NCBI GenBank assembly: GCA_000756795.1
Contig: CCSI01000007.1
Location: 62,001-126,000, forward strand
Direction: 5' to 3'
DNA: 64,000 bases
Source: Qipengyuania vulgaris
GTDB taxonomy: Bacteria > Pseudomonadota > Alphaproteobacteria > Sphingomonadales > Sphingomonadaceae
A model generated the notes under the pieces. That model saw nothing but the letters and a program-made list of their open reading frames with translations, was not told the DNA's origin and searched no databases. Position numbers and translations under genes: made by a program. Below are positions 36,002 to 46,458 of the stretch, one piece after another (positions within the stretch are counted from its first letter, which is position 1; each line of letters begins with the position of its first letter).

Positions 36002-36936
36002 TGCGCGCAGTTCTCGTTTCGCTATCCGCTCTGGCACTTGCTGCCTGCCAGACCAGCACGACCAACCACTACTATAGTGCGGAAAGCGGTACCGACGCGC
36101 CCTCGAGCGGCCTCGATGCAGAGGCACCCGACACGATGCAGTGGCTCTATGGATCGGGCGAAGCGGCGGCAAACTCGATCCAGGCGTGGCGACACCTGGC
36201 TGACTACGCCATCAGCGTATCGCGCAATCGCATGGCGCGCCAGTCGGTCTCCATGGGCATCGGCGGGGAAGTTGCTGACCCGCAATCTTGCCAGACACCT
36301 TCCGGCACCAAGCCGCTCGCCGTGGTTTTCGATGTCGACGAAACGGTGCTGCTCAATCTCGGTTACGAATACTGGGTTGCCGCAACGGGCAACAGCTATT
36401 CGCGCGAGACATGGAAGCTCTGGGAAGAGAGCGGCGCAACCTATGTTAAGCCCGTCCCCGGTGCTGTCACCGGCCTTCGCCGCCTTCGCGAAGCAGGCAT
36501 TACGCCCGTCTTCAACACCAACCGCCAGTACAGCCCCGAAGGCGCAGCCAGGGCGATTGCCGCAGCGGGCCTCGGCGAGGCGGTTCACCGCGACACACTT
36601 TACCTGCGCGGTGACGATGGCACGACCAGCGGCGACAAAGACGGCCGCCGCGCGCTCATCGCTGAGCGTTACTGCGTCATCGCGCTCGCCGGGGACAATC
36701 TCGGCGACTTTGCGGACATCTTCAACGACGATGAACTGCCAGCTGCCGAACGCCGCGAACTGGCAGCGCGCGGTGATCTCGCGCAGCTGTGGGGCAACGG
36801 CTGGTTCGTCCTGCCGAACCCCGTCTACGGCGATTCGCTCAAGGGTACGGTGGGCGAGGTCTATCCAGAAGGCACCCGCTGGTCGCCCGAGACCGCTTCT
36901 TCCGCCGCGCCCGCAATCATGAACGAAGGCAACTGA
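35998..36936 (+). CDS. HAD-type acid phosphatase lipoprotein (class B/C, e(P4)-like)
   Basis: A 312-residue predicted lipoprotein (lipobox LAAC, Cys17 counted from the first Met) in the HAD superfamily. The nucleophile motif is [10 protein letters not shown], with the two Asp residues of DxDET; FNTNRQ and the late [13 protein letters not shown] give motifs II and IV. Related e(P4)-type enzymes dephosphorylate nucleotides in the periplasm or at the outer membrane. Two ATGs at 35998 and 36001 are possible; the first overlaps the scoA stop and has GGAG five bases upstream. It separates scoA from scoB, one base before the latter. Confidence 0.87.
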   Translation: MMRAVLVSLSALALAACQTSTTNHYYSAESGTDAPSSGLDAEAPDTMQWLYGSGEAAANSIQAWRHLADYAISVSRNRMARQSVSMGIGGEVADPQSCQTPSGTKPLAVVFDVDETVLLNLGYEYWVAATGNSYSRETWKLWEESGATYVKPVPGAVTGLRRLREAGITPVFNTNRQYSPEGAARAIAAAGLGEAVHRDTLYLRGDDGTTSGDKDGRRALIAERYCVIALAGDNLGDFADIFNDDELPAAERRELAARGDLAQLWGNGWFVLPNPVYGDSLKGTVGEVYPEGTRWSPETASSAAPAIMNEGN

Positions 36937-36937
36937 C

Positions 36938-37603
36938 ATGACTGACACGACCGCCCGCACCGGCTGGGACCGCAACCAGATGGCCGCCCGCGCGGCGCAG
37001 GAACTGGAAGACGGCTATTACGTAAATCTCGGCATCGGCATCCCGACGCTGGTCGCCAACCACATTCCCGAAGGCATGCATGTCACGCTGCAGAGCGAGA
37101 ACGGCATGCTCGGTATCGGCCCCTTCCCTTATGAGGGCGAGGAAGATGCCGACCTCATCAATGCCGGCAAGCAGACCATCAGCGAGCTTGCCCACAGCGC
37201 CTATTTCGACAGCGCGCAGAGCTTTGCCATGATCCGTGGCGGCCATATCGACCTTACCGTACTCGGCGCGATGGAAGTGGCCGAAAACGGCGATATCGCC
37301 AACTGGATGATCCCGGGCAAGATGATCAAGGGCATGGGCGGCGCGATGGATCTCGTCGCAGGCGTTAAGAAGATCATCGTCGTGATGGACCACAATGCCA
37401 AGGACGGCAGCGCCAAGTTCATTCCCAGCTGCACCCTGCCGCTGACGGGCCAGAACGTGGTCGACATGATCATCACCAATCTCGGCGTCTTCCACCGCAA
37501 GGACCACGAAAGCCCCTTCCAGCTCATCGAACTGGCGCCGGGCGTGAGCGAGCAGGACATCGCCGACAGCACAACAGCAAACTACGAGGTCGCGCTCGGC
37601 TGA
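36938..37603 (+). CDS. scoB: 3-oxoacid CoA-transferase subunit B
   Basis: The 221-residue beta subunit. The catalytic Glu lies in [10 protein letters not shown] (about residue 51), the class I CoA-transferase active-site motif in which Glu forms the CoA thioester. [14 protein letters not shown] is also typical. It works with the scoA product despite the intervening phosphatase gene. It is followed after 7 bases by a CaiB-type CoA transferase. Confidence 0.94.
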   Translation: MTDTTARTGWDRNQMAARAAQELEDGYYVNLGIGIPTLVANHIPEGMHVTLQSENGMLGIGPFPYEGEEDADLINAGKQTISELAHSAYFDSAQSFAMIRGGHIDLTVLGAMEVAENGDIANWMIPGKMIKGMGGAMDLVAGVKKIIVVMDHNAKDGSAKFIPSCTLPLTGQNVVDMIITNLGVFHRKDHESPFQLIELAPGVSEQDIADSTTANYEVALG

Positions 37604-37610
37604 TCCGACC

Positions 37611-38759
37611 ATGGCCGACTGGCTCGACAATCCGCGCAACGAGAACAGCCCGCTTGCAGGGCTGAAGGTGCTCGAACTGGCCCGTGTGCTGGCAGGCCCG
37701 TGGGCGGGGCAAATCCTCGCCGACCTCGGCGCGGACGTCATCAAGGTCGAAAGTCCCGAAGGCGACAACACCCGTATCTGGGGGCCGCCCTGGGTCGAGC
37801 ATGGCGGCGAGACCACTAGCGCTTATTACCACGCCTGCAATCGCGGCAAGCGCGGCATCGTCGCCGATTTCCGCAATGAGGCTGACCTTGGGCGTGTCGC
37901 GAAACTGGCCGCGGGAGCGGACGTGGTGCTCGAGAATTTCAAGCCCGGCGGACTGGCGAAGTTCGGGCTCGACTACGACACTTTGGCCAAGGCTAATCCT
38001 GCCCTCGTTTATTGCTCCATCACCGGCTTCGGACAGGACGGTCCACGCCGTGACGAGCCGGGATACGACTTCGTCATTCAGGCCATGAGCGGGTTCATGG
38101 CGCTGACTGGCGAGCCTGATGGCGATCCGATGAAAATGGGCATCTCCATCAGCGATTTGTCTTGTGGGTTATGGGCGGCCAATGCCGTGCAGGCCGCGCT
38201 TTTGATGCGCCATCGGACGGGCAAGGGACAATGGATCGACATGAGCCTGCTCGACAGCTCGGTTGCCCTGCTCGCCAATCAGGCGATGAGCTATCTCGCC
38301 ACCGGTGAGAACCCACCGCGGATGGGGAACGCCCATGCTCAGGTCAGCGCCTATGGCGTGTTCCCGACGAGCGATGGCAAGGTCGTCCTCGCGCCTGCCA
38401 ACGATGCGCTCTTCCGCAAGTTGCTGAGCGTTCTCGAACGCTCCGACCTGCTCGAGGATGAGCGTTATGCAACCAATGCAGGGCGGGTAGCGAACCGCGG
38501 CGAAGTCGACGCCATTATCGCCGATGCAACTGCAAAATTGTCACGCGAAGCCCTCCTCGACGCTTGCGCCAAGGCAGGTATCCCTGCAGGACCGATCAAC
38601 GAATTGAACGAAGTATTCGACGATCCCCAGGTCAAGGCGCGCGGGCTGCAAATGGACCTGGACGGCATGCCCTCCGTCCGCAGCCCATTCACATTTTCCG
38701 ATGCCGAACTTTCGACCGGGGTCGCCTCGCCCGCCAAAGGGCAAGACGACCCGGCCTGA
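37611..38759 (+). CDS. CaiB/BaiF family (class III) CoA transferase
   Basis: A 382-residue formyl-CoA-transferase-fold protein. Segments seen: LKVLELARVLAGPWAGQILADLGADVIKVE at the N-terminus, and RGKRGIVADFRNEA and YCSITGFGQDGPR with the usual Asp of the CaiB catalytic region downstream (EPGYDFVIQAMSG). The fold transfers CoA between carboxylic acids. The substrate is not deducible; operon context with scoAB suggests a short-chain acid. Its end is 3 bases from the convergent metK end. Confidence 0.93.
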   Translation: MADWLDNPRNENSPLAGLKVLELARVLAGPWAGQILADLGADVIKVESPEGDNTRIWGPPWVEHGGETTSAYYHACNRGKRGIVADFRNEADLGRVAKLAAGADVVLENFKPGGLAKFGLDYDTLAKANPALVYCSITGFGQDGPRRDEPGYDFVIQAMSGFMALTGEPDGDPMKMGISISDLSCGLWAANAVQAALLMRHRTGKGQWIDMSLLDSSVALLANQAMSYLATGENPPRMGNAHAQVSAYGVFPTSDGKVVLAPANDALFRKLLSVLERSDLLEDERYATNAGRVANRGEVDAIIADATAKLSREALLDACAKAGIPAGPINELNEVFDDPQVKARGLQMDLDGMPSVRSPFTFSDAELSTGVASPAKGQDDPA

Positions 38760-38762
38760 TTA

Positions 38763-40001
38763 TCACGCCAGAGCGGCCTTCAGGTCCTCGACCAGATCGG
38801 TGCGCTCCCAGGGGAAATTGTCGCCTTCTGCCTGACGGCCAAAGTGGCCGTAGGCGGCGCTCTTGCGATAGATCGGCTTGTTGAGGCCAAGGTGCGTGCG
38901 AATGCCGCGCGGGGTCAGGCCTCCGAGCTTTTCGATGCCTGCAATCGCGTTTTCGAGAGCTTCATCGGTCACGCCTTCGGCACAGGTCCCATGCGTATCG
39001 ACATAGAGCGAGAGCGGCTTGGAAACGCCAATCGCATAGCTCAGCTGGATGGTGCAGCGCTTGGCGAGACCGGCAGCGACGATGTTCTTCGCAAGATAGC
39101 GGGTGATATAGGCGGCAGAGCGGTCGACCTTGGTCGGGTCCTTGCCGCTGAAGGCACCGCCGCCATGCGGGGCAGCGCCGCCGTAGGTGTCGACGATGAT
39201 CTTTCGGCCGGTGAGGCCGGCGTCGCCATCAGGGCCGCCGATTTCGAAAGCGCCGGTCGGGTTGATGTGCCATTCGGTCTCGTCCGAAACCCAGCCGTCG
39301 GGCAGGATTTCGGTGACCACGCCCTTCACATAGGCCTTCAGCTCGGCTTCCTTGTCGCCTTCGTGGTAGCCCTTGCCATGCTGCGTCGAGACGACGATCG
39401 CGGTGCAGGCGACAGGCTTGCCGTTTTCGTAGCGCAGCGAAAGCTGGCTCTTGGCATCGGGCTCGAGGAAAGGCGCGGTTCCTTTCTTGCGATCGGCAGC
39501 AAGGCGCTCGAGGATCTTGTGGCTATAGTCGAGCGTCGCCGGCATAAGGTCGGGCGTCTCGTCGCAGGCGAAGCCGAACATGATGCCCTGGTCGCCCGCG
39601 CCTTCGTCCTTGTTGCCATTTGCATCGACACCCTGTGCGATTTCGGAAGACTGTCCGTGCAAATGGTTTTCGAAGGTCAGCGTTTCCCAATGGAAGCCGT
39701 CCTGCTCATAACCGATTTCGCGAACCGTACGGCGGACGGCCTGCTCGATTTCATCCTTCGCGCCAGGGGCCCAGCCGCCATTATCTGCCCAATCGGCATT
39801 GCCGCGGTCGTACATCGGAGCACAGCGGATTTCGCCCGAGAGGATGACACGCTGAGTGGTCGTCATAGTCTCGCAAGCGACGCGCGATTCGGGGTCCTTG
39901 GCCAGCATGAGGTCGACGATGGCGTCGGAAATCTGGTCGGAAACCTTGTCGGGATGTCCTTCGGAAACGCTCTCGGACGTGAACAGGTAGTTGGTGCGCA
40001 T
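38763..40001 (-). CDS. metK: S-adenosylmethionine synthetase
   Basis: A 412-residue enzyme that makes S-adenosylmethionine from methionine and ATP. The N-terminal [24 protein letters not shown] and [12 protein letters not shown] and [19 protein letters not shown] motifs are complete. It lies 50 bases downstream of lnt, with an AT-rich repeated element in the gap (see 40016-40037). Confidence 0.97.
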   Translation of the reverse strand: MRTNYLFTSESVSEGHPDKVSDQISDAIVDLMLAKDPESRVACETMTTTQRVILSGEIRCAPMYDRGNADWADNGGWAPGAKDEIEQAVRRTVREIGYEQDGFHWETLTFENHLHGQSSEIAQGVDANGNKDEGAGDQGIMFGFACDETPDLMPATLDYSHKILERLAADRKKGTAPFLEPDAKSQLSLRYENGKPVACTAIVVSTQHGKGYHEGDKEAELKAYVKGVVTEILPDGWVSDETEWHINPTGAFEIGGPDGDAGLTGRKIIVDTYGGAAPHGGGAFSGKDPTKVDRSAAYITRYLAKNIVAAGLAKRCTIQLSYAIGVSKPLSLYVDTHGTCAEGVTDEALENAIAGIEKLGGLTPRGIRTHLGLNKPIYRKSAAYGHFGRQAEGDNFPWERTDLVEDLKAALA

Positions 40002-40015
40002 TGAGACCCCAATAA

Positions 40016-40037
40016 AAAGATATAAAGATAACTTTAA
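40016..40037. promoter_or_regulatory. AT-rich imperfect palindrome before metK, possible operator
   Basis: AAAGATATAAAGATAACTTTA contains two AAAGATA units and the inverted repeat TAAAG-ATAA-CTTTA (40023-40036), 14 bases from the metK start in otherwise GC-rich DNA. In several alphaproteobacteria the methionine cycle is controlled by an ArsR-type regulator (SahR) at AAAGATAT-like palindromes; this resembles that type from memory only. No SAM riboswitch fold was recognised in the 50-base gap. Confidence 0.3.
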
Positions 40038-40051
40038 GTGTGGCGCTGTCC

Positions 40052-41629
40052 CTAGCGGCGCGGCTTGCGCATGGCAACCACAGATGCGCCCAGAAGAACT
40101 ATTGCCCAGACAAGCGTAAGCCAGTGTCCAGCTCGCGAAAATAGCGTGGCAGACCGCGCCGGAGGGACATAGGTGTCAATGCGGTCAGCCCGCCCCCGCC
40201 CGATGTGGTCGCGCACGACGCCGCGCGCATCGATAATGGCGCTTATCCCCGTGGTAGTGGCGCGCAGGACCGGCACCCCCTCCTCGATCGCCCGCATCCT
40301 TGCCTGCGCGAGATGCTGTGGCGGCCCCCAAGCTCCGAACCAGCCATCGTTCGAAGGATTGAAGATGTAGTCGGGCCTGTTTCCTCGCTCAGCAACCTCG
40401 CCCGAAAAGACTATCTCGTAGCAGATCTGCATGCCCGCCTTACCGTGCTGGCCAAGGTCGATAGTCTGCGGGCCCGGGCCGGGAATGAAATCGATGGTAC
40501 CCGCGACCAGGCGCGATAGCCCGAGCGGCTCCAAGATGTCGCGCATGGGCAGGTATTCACCATAGGGAACGAGATGCGCCTTGGCGTAGCGCTGGCCGAG
40601 ATTGCCTTGGGCATCGATGGGAGTGACCGTGTTGTAAGCCCCGATGGCGCGCTCGCGTCCGTCCACCGTGGCAATTTCAAGGTCTGTTGCACCGGTAAGG
40701 AGCTGGCTCCCCTCGCCGATCGTCTGGCCGATGCGATAGCGCGCGAATGCCGGATCTGCGGCGGCGGTCATCTGGAAATAATAGCGCTGCGGATAGCCGT
40801 CGCGCAGATAGTCGGGGACCGCGCTTTCGGGCCATAGAACAAGGCGGTGCGAGAGCTGTCGCTCGGGCGTGCTAAGCGCGGCGATGCGCTGGAACTGCTC
40901 TTCGAATTTGGTCGGATCGGCAAGCTCATCCTGCCGCAGGTTCGGCTGGACGAGAGTGACTGGCACAAATCCCTCTTCTTTCGCACCAGCGGGCCAGAAC
41001 ATCCCAGTCAAAATGACAGCTACCAAAGCACCTGCCGGAAGCCAGCGCTTAGCGGCGAAGAGAGCTGCCAGAGTACCAGCGAGAGCGACTGCAATTCCGG
41101 ACAGCGCGTAGGTCCCGACCCATGGCAGGATGAGCGCAGCACCCGGCCGCGACCAGTCGCCCAAAAGCAACATTGAGAAGGGTCCCCAGGCATAGCCGGT
41201 GAAGACCCAGCTTCTGAACCATTCCGCCGCAATCCAGAATGCGCCGAGCGCGAGCGAGAACGGCACCAACCCGCGCCCTCGCGCCAGCTTCCACGCGGCA
41301 AAAACAACCAGCGCGGGCCAGATGGCGAGATAGAGCGATAGAAGCGGGACCGCCGCCCAACCCAGCGCGGCCGGCATCTCGGCCTGGAAGGTAAAGGCCG
41401 TTGCAATCCAGTTGTTGGTCAGCGTGAAATGCGCAACGCCGAAGAGCCAGCCGGTGAGGAAGGCGCTTTTGCCGCTATCCTGGCGGTAAGCCAGCCATAT
41501 AAAGACGGCCATGGCGGTAAGGCCCGGCGGCCAGAGATGCAGCGGCTGGAAGCCGGTTGCTGCAAGCGCGCCGAGCAGCAACGCGCTCCATCGCGGATGT
41601 GAGGCGAGAAATGCAGCGATACGATCCAT
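40052..41629 (-). CDS. lnt: Apolipoprotein N-acyltransferase
   Basis: A 525-residue inner-membrane enzyme that adds the third acyl chain to lipoproteins. The first about 215 residues hold six or more membrane helices and the rest is a nitrilase-type domain, closed by one C-terminal helix. The catalytic Glu (LWPESAVPD), Lys ([14 protein letters not shown]) and Cys (QICYEIVF) motifs are all present. Several predicted lipoproteins in this window would be its substrates. Confidence 0.96.
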   Translation of the reverse strand: MDRIAAFLASHPRWSALLLGALAATGFQPLHLWPPGLTAMAVFIWLAYRQDSGKSAFLTGWLFGVAHFTLTNNWIATAFTFQAEMPAALGWAAVPLLSLYLAIWPALVVFAAWKLARGRGLVPFSLALGAFWIAAEWFRSWVFTGYAWGPFSMLLLGDWSRPGAALILPWVGTYALSGIAVALAGTLAALFAAKRWLPAGALVAVILTGMFWPAGAKEEGFVPVTLVQPNLRQDELADPTKFEEQFQRIAALSTPERQLSHRLVLWPESAVPDYLRDGYPQRYYFQMTAAADPAFARYRIGQTIGEGSQLLTGATDLEIATVDGRERAIGAYNTVTPIDAQGNLGQRYAKAHLVPYGEYLPMRDILEPLGLSRLVAGTIDFIPGPGPQTIDLGQHGKAGMQICYEIVFSGEVAERGNRPDYIFNPSNDGWFGAWGPPQHLAQARMRAIEEGVPVLRATTTGISAIIDARGVVRDHIGRGRADRIDTYVPPARSATLFSRAGHWLTLVWAIVLLGASVVAMRKPRR

Positions 41630-41693
41630 CGCCTGCGCCTGTTAAATCAGGGCGCGGCGATGGCAAGGAAAAGTGAGGCGTTGCAAGCGCGTG

Positions 41694-42353
41694 TCAGCCG
41701 ACCGCGCTTGCATCCTCGGTGTCCTCGGCCTTGCGGCGACGACGGCGCGGAGCGGGCTTTTCATCATCCCCACCAATCGCGGGCGGCAGGACAGCTACGT
41801 CGATTTCGCCTTCATTGCCGGGCACGCCTTCTTCGCCCTTCTTCGCCTTGCGCGGAGCACGACGCTTCTTGGGCGCTTCGTCCTCGTCATCCTTGCGGGT
41901 GAAGGGGTTGTCGTCCGGCTCGTAATCGCCCGATTCGCCGTCGTCGTTCGAAGAGCGACGCGGCTTGCGGCCACGCTTTTCCTGCTGGCTGTCGTTATCG
42001 TCACGGCGGCCGCGGGGCTTGCGGCCCTTGCGGTTGTCGTCACCGTCATCGTCCGAGCTGTCGTCGTCCGACTGGTTGCCGCGTTCTTCCTGGCGCTTGG
42101 CCTTGGCTTCTTCCTGGCGCGCCTTGTTGTCGGCGATGACGCGGAAATAGTGGTCGGCGAACTGGAGATAGTATTCGGCCTGCACGCGGTCGCCATTGTG
42201 CTGGGCGTCCTGTGCGAGCTTCTTGTACTTGTCGAGCAGCTGCGGCGCATTGCCGCGTGCCCGGCTGTCGATCCGGTTTGCCGAGTTTCCGCCACCCTGG
42301 TTCCGGTTGTTGTTCCGGCCGCGACGGCGGTTGTTGTTACGGTTGTTGTTCAA
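41694..42353 (-). CDS. DUF4167 protein, RNA-binding-like composition
   Basis: A 219-residue protein with an Asn/Arg-rich start (NNNRNNNRRRGRNNNRNQ), then the conserved DUF4167 helix (LLDKYKKLAQDAQHNGDRVQAEYYLQFADHYFRV, about 40-73), and a long highly charged disordered tail (Glu/Asp/Arg/Lys) with repeats of the type DDSSDDDGDD. The family is nearly confined to alphaproteobacteria and lies next to prmC/prfA in many of them. Function unknown; composition suggests RNA or ribosome association. Confidence 0.87.
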   Translation of the reverse strand: MNNNRNNNRRRGRNNNRNQGGGNSANRIDSRARGNAPQLLDKYKKLAQDAQHNGDRVQAEYYLQFADHYFRVIADNKARQEEAKAKRQEERGNQSDDDSSDDDGDDNRKGRKPRGRRDDNDSQQEKRGRKPRRSSNDDGESGDYEPDDNPFTRKDDEDEAPKKRRAPRKAKKGEEGVPGNEGEIDVAVLPPAIGGDDEKPAPRRRRRKAEDTEDASAVG

Positions 42354-42592
42354 GGAAATTCCTTACCTTTATGGCGCGGCGCGAACCCGCGGTCCGCCTG
42401 ATGCCTGCGTAATCCATCAATCATGCTGCGCCCTCCCGCAGAATGAATGCCCCGGTCTGTGCATGGTATGCGGGGCCTATAGCCTCGCACCGTAACTGCC
42501 ATGTCGGAGCTGCAGACCCTTGGGGCAGACATTGCCGCACACCACTGGCCTGAGGCCAGAGTTAAAGCCTCGAACCGGCTTTGCCAACCCCC

Positions 42593-43411
42593 TTATGTCA
42601 GAATTAGGGCACGCGGCCGGTTTGCGAGGTCTTTTCGCAGGGTTACGTCGAAGCCAGCGCTTTGCGCAATTTCACTGACGGACGTCGATTGCTCATGTCC
42701 GATTTCAAGAATCACCATGCCTGTATCGGTTAGCAACTTGCGCAGCTGGGGAATAATGATGCGATAATCGTCCAGCCCCTCCGGTCCCGAAAACAGCGCG
42801 GAGTGCGGCTCGTGATTGCGGACATCGGCATCGAGCGTGGCCTCTTCCTCGACGTAAGGCGGGTTGCAGAGAATGAGGTCGAACTGGCCCAAGCCATCCG
42901 CCCAACCCTCCTCGCGCCAATCAAGCAGGTGGAAGCGCACGCGGTCCTCCACGCCGAGGCGATCGGCATTGTCATGCGCAACCGCCAAGGCCGCTGGCGA
43001 ACAATCCGTGCCCACCCCGCCTGCACGCGTCTCGGCAATTACGCTGAGCAACAGAGCGCCTGTACCCGTACCCATATCGAGAACGCGCGCCGCATCCGGT
43101 TTGAGTTCGAGCGCCGCCTCGACCAGCACTTCGCTGTCGCCGCGCGGAATAAGCGTGTCCGGGGTGACCTTGAAGTCGCGCCCGAAGAATTCCTGCCGCC
43201 CGAGGATATGCGCGACGGGTTCATGCCGCGCACGCCGTTCCACCAGTCCACCGAAACTTTCAGGCGCAGGGTCGCGCATCGAGCGCAGCAGCATGGCGGA
43301 CCGCTCCGTCCCCAGCGCATGCGCCATGAGGAGTTCGGCATCGAGGCGCGCCGTCCCGCTGGTGCCGGTAAGGCGCTCGGTCGCGGCGCGAATGGCCTCG
43401 GCGACAGTCAC
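42593..43411 (-). CDS. prmC: Release factor glutamine methyltransferase PrmC
   Basis: A 272-residue SAM-dependent N5-glutamine methyltransferase that modifies the GGQ glutamine of peptide release factors. The SAM-binding [14 protein letters not shown] and catalytic [13 protein letters not shown] motifs are intact. Its ATG overlaps the prfA stop by four bases, coupling it to its substrate gene. A stretch of about 240 bases to the DUF4167 gene holds two short hairpins but no gene that I can support. Confidence 0.95.
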   Translation of the reverse strand: MTVAEAIRAATERLTGTSGTARLDAELLMAHALGTERSAMLLRSMRDPAPESFGGLVERRARHEPVAHILGRQEFFGRDFKVTPDTLIPRGDSEVLVEAALELKPDAARVLDMGTGTGALLLSVIAETRAGGVGTDCSPAALAVAHDNADRLGVEDRVRFHLLDWREEGWADGLGQFDLILCNPPYVEEEATLDADVRNHEPHSALFSGPEGLDDYRIIIPQLRKLLTDTGMVILEIGHEQSTSVSEIAQSAGFDVTLRKDLANRPRALILT

Positions 43412-44475
43412 TCGCTCATCGCGGCGAGCCGCTTCGCCTCGTCCTCGGCAATCAGTGCATCGACCAGTTCGGCGAGACCCGGTCCGGCGATGATTTGCGG
43501 CAGCTTCTGCAAGGTCAGCCCGATGCGGTGGTCGGTCACGCGGCCTTGCGGGTAATTATAGGTGCGGATGCGTTCGGAACGGTCGCCCGAGCCAACCATC
43601 GCCTTGCGCGCCTCGGCCTCCGCACCCTGCGTCGCCTCGCGCTGGGCATCGTAGAGGCGGGTGCGCAGGACCTGCATCGCCTTTTCCTTGTTCTTGTGCT
43701 GGCTGCGCCCGTCCTGGCAGGTGACGACCGTATTGGTGGGCAAGTGCGTGATGCGGATCGCGCTATCGGTCGTGTTGACGTGCTGGCCGCCCGCACCGCT
43801 GGCGCGGTAGGTGTCTATCTTCAATTCGGTCGGGTCGAGCTGGATATCGACCTCGTCCGGCTCGGGCAGCACCGCCACGGTCGCCGCCGAGGTATGGATG
43901 CGCCCGCCGCTTTCGGTTTCGGGCACACGCTGTACGCGGTGGACGCCGCTTTCGAACTTCAGTTTAGCGAAGACGTTCGGGCCGGTCACGCTGGCAACGA
44001 TTTCTTTGAAACCGCCGACCTCGCTCGCATTCATGCTGACGGGCTCGACCTTCCAGCCCTGTTCGGCCGCATAGCGCTCGTACATGCGGAAAAGGTCGCC
44101 GGCGAAAAGCGCCGCCTCGTCCCCGCCCGTCCCGGCGCGGATTTCAAGCATGGCGGGCTTGTTGTCGGCACTGTCGCGAGGGAGCATGGCAATGGCGAGT
44201 GCACGTTCGGCCTCGGGCAGCCGCTTCTGGAGCTCGGCAAGCTCCTCCTCAGCCATCGCCTTCATTTCGGGGTCGGCGAGCATTTCTTCCAGACTCGCGA
44301 TTTCCTCGCGCGCCGCCTTCACCTCGGCGGCGACCTTCGCCACCGGTTCGAGCTCGGCATAGTCGCGGCTCGCCTTGACGAACTCGTCGCCTTCGAGCGT
44401 GCCCGAAGCCATCCGCGCCTCAAGCTCGGCAAAGCGATGGGCAATCTGGTCAAGGCGTTCGGCAGGGACTTGCAT
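43408..44475 (-). CDS. prfA: Peptide chain release factor 1
   Basis: A 355-residue release factor that reads UAA and [16 protein letters not shown] (around residue 228) contains the catalytic GGQ, and the downstream [13 protein letters not shown] and [17 protein letters not shown] segments are typical. It lies 5 bases after hisS and overlaps prmC, so hisS-prfA-prmC form one transcript. Confidence 0.97.
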   Translation of the reverse strand: MQVPAERLDQIAHRFAELEARMASGTLEGDEFVKASRDYAELEPVAKVAAEVKAAREEIASLEEMLADPEMKAMAEEELAELQKRLPEAERALAIAMLPRDSADNKPAMLEIRAGTGGDEAALFAGDLFRMYERYAAEQGWKVEPVSMNASEVGGFKEIVASVTGPNVFAKLKFESGVHRVQRVPETESGGRIHTSAATVAVLPEPDEVDIQLDPTELKIDTYRASGAGGQHVNTTDSAIRITHLPTNTVVTCQDGRSQHKNKEKAMQVLRTRLYDAQREATQGAEAEARKAMVGSGDRSERIRTYNYPQGRVTDHRIGLTLQKLPQIIAGPGLAELVDALIAEDEAKRLAAMSE

Positions 44476-44480
44476 GAATA

Positions 44481-45752
44481 TCAGTCGCGCAGTTTCAAGG
44501 CGAATTCGCGCAACGCATGGCTGACACGCTCGATGTCGGCTTCATCGCCCTTCATGCGCGGAGCCTGGAGATTGCCCTCGCCGTCTTCGCCAAAGGCCAT
44601 GATAACTTTGGCTCCGCTTTTTACTGCCTTGTCGAAGCGCTTGCGCGGCGATCCCGCAGCAAAAACCTCGGCGGCAACTCCCTCACTTCGCGCCATCATT
44701 GCAGTCCTGACGCCCGCAGAGTGAAGCTGCTCGGTATCGCCTTCAACCACTACGGCCAGTTCGAGCGCGTCTTCTTCCCTTTCGCCCACGAGCATCGCCA
44801 GCCGCTCGATACCCGCGGCCCAGCCCACCGCAGGCGTTGCCGCACCGCCGAGGCTTTCCATGAGGCCATCATAACGACCACCGCCGAGAATGGTGCTCTG
44901 GCTGCCGAGCTTGCCTGCCGCCTCGCTGCCCTCGTCGGGAATGAATTCGAAGGCGGTGTGGCGGTAATAGTCGAGGCCGCGCACGAGGCTTTCAGCGCGT
45001 TGCCACTTAACCCCCGCAGCATCGAGACCGCTGGTGACCGCGTCGAAGAAGGCGCGCGCATCATCGGAGAGGAACTGGTCGATTTTCGGCGCGTCGGCAA
45101 CGAAACGCTGGTCGCGGCGGTCCTTGCTGTCGAGAATACGCAGCGGGTTCTTTTCCAGACGCTCCTGCGAATCTTCCGACAGCTCGTCCTTCACGGCACG
45201 GAAATGGTCGACAAGCGCCGCGCGCCAGGCTTCGCGGCTGTCGCCATCGCCCAGCGTGTTGAGGTGCAGCGTCACGCCCTCGATGCCGAGTTCCTTCAAG
45301 AGCTGGTCCGCCATGGCGAGCAATTCCACATCGGCCTGCGGCTCGGCGGCACCGATGATTTCGGCATCGATCTGGTGGAACTGGCGATAGCGGCCCTTCT
45401 GCGGGCGCTCGTATCGGAACAGAGGTCCGTGCGTCGCGAGCTTCACCGGCGCATATTGCTGCCAGCCGTTCGAGAGATAAGCGCGCGCGATGCCCGCCGT
45501 GAACTCGGGCCGCAGGGTGAGCGATTCGCCGCCGCGGTCGTCGAAGCTATACATTTCCTTCGACACGATATCGGTCGTCTCGCCGATCGAGCGGGCGAAC
45601 ACCTCGGTCTTTTCGAACACCGGCATTTCGACGCGGCGGAAGCGATACAGCTTGCGCACGCGCTCGAAGGTTTCGACGACGAAGGCGAAAGCCTCGGCGT
45701 CGGGTCCGAAAATGTCCTGCGTACCGCGGATGGCTTGGGGTGTCTTGGGCAT
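44481..45752 (-). CDS. hisS: Histidyl-tRNA synthetase
   Basis: A 423-residue class II synthetase that charges tRNA-His. Visible motifs: AIRGTQDI at the N-terminus, class II motif 2 [16 protein letters not shown], HisA motifs [15 protein letters not shown] and GGGRYDGL, and a C-terminal anticodon-binding domain. The frame is open to 45872, but ATG 45752 begins the conserved protein. It starts 119 bases from the divergent ppa gene, so that gap must contain both promoters. Confidence 0.97.
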   Translation of the reverse strand: MPKTPQAIRGTQDIFGPDAEAFAFVVETFERVRKLYRFRRVEMPVFEKTEVFARSIGETTDIVSKEMYSFDDRGGESLTLRPEFTAGIARAYLSNGWQQYAPVKLATHGPLFRYERPQKGRYRQFHQIDAEIIGAAEPQADVELLAMADQLLKELGIEGVTLHLNTLGDGDSREAWRAALVDHFRAVKDELSEDSQERLEKNPLRILDSKDRRDQRFVADAPKIDQFLSDDARAFFDAVTSGLDAAGVKWQRAESLVRGLDYYRHTAFEFIPDEGSEAAGKLGSQSTILGGGRYDGLMESLGGAATPAVGWAAGIERLAMLVGEREEDALELAVVVEGDTEQLHSAGVRTAMMARSEGVAAEVFAAGSPRKRFDKAVKSGAKVIMAFGEDGEGNLQAPRMKGDEADIERVSHALREFALKLRD

Positions 45753-45871
45753 GGAGGCGCGCTTAGTCGAGAGAACAGGTTGCCGCAATATCGCTGGGGC
45801 GCTATCGGGCCGCCAAGTCTTTCTGGGGAGAGGGGCCAAACAACACGAACCGCACCGGATAGAGATTCTCA

Positions 45872-46411
45872 ATGCGCATCGACATGATCCCCGTGGGCGA
45901 CAATCCGCCCGAAAGCCTCAACGTCATCATCGAAGTTCCCACCGGCGGCGAACCGGTGAAGTATGAATTCGACAAGGAATCGGGCGCGCTGTTCGTCGAC
46001 CGTATCCTCCACACGCCGATGCGTTATCCGGCGAACTACGGATTCGTGCCGCACACTTTGTCGGACGACGGCGACCCGCTCGATGCGCTGGTCATCTCGC
46101 GCTCGCCCTTCATCCCGGGCTGCGTGGTCCGCGCGCGTCCGATCGGCGTGCTCAACCTCGAAGACGAGCATGGCGGCGACGAGAAGCTGATCTGCGTACC
46201 CGTCGACACGACCTTCCCCTATTATTCTGATGTCGGCCAGACGAAGGATTTGCCCTCGATCATCTTCCAGCAGATCGAGCACTTCTTCACCCACTACAAG
46301 GACCTCGAAGCCGAGAAGTGGGTGCGCATCGGCAACTGGGGCGATGCCGACGATGCCAAGCGCATCGTGATCGAGTGCATCGAGCGCTACGAAGCGAACA
46401 AGAAGAAGTAA
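45872..46411 (+). CDS. ppa: Inorganic pyrophosphatase
   Basis: A 179-residue family I soluble pyrophosphatase that hydrolyses PPi to phosphate. The signature [11 protein letters not shown] with metal-ligand Asp residues, preceded by [12 protein letters not shown], is complete. The length is typical of the bacterial hexameric enzyme. Divergent from hisS and followed by a terminator. Confidence 0.97.
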   Translation: MRIDMIPVGDNPPESLNVIIEVPTGGEPVKYEFDKESGALFVDRILHTPMRYPANYGFVPHTLSDDGDPLDALVISRSPFIPGCVVRARPIGVLNLEDEHGGDEKLICVPVDTTFPYYSDVGQTKDLPSIIFQQIEHFFTHYKDLEAEKWVRIGNWGDADDAKRIVIECIERYEANKKK

Positions 46412-46417
46412 TTTTCC

Positions 46418-46446
46418 AAAGGGGCGCTCGCACGGCGCCCCTTTTT
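46418..46446. terminator. Bidirectional intrinsic terminator
   Basis: AAAGGGGCGC pairs with GCGCCCCTTT across a 7-base loop, with T residues after it on + and TTTT on - as well. It ends ppa and the convergent BON-MscS/pmbA transcript. Confidence 0.88.
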
Positions 46447-46458
46447 ACATCCGCATGA

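Noticed and set aside
40002..40051. SAM-II/SAM-SAH riboswitch before metK
   Set aside because: The gap is only 50 bases, and neither the conserved loop sequences nor the pseudoknot arms could be found; an AT-rich palindrome is present instead.
42354..42592. Possible small gene or RNA between prmC and the DUF4167 gene
   Set aside because: Two short hairpins (CTGGCC-TGA-GGCCAG and GCCCCG with CGGGGC) are visible, but there is no T run, no promoter pattern and no coding frame with a ribosome site.
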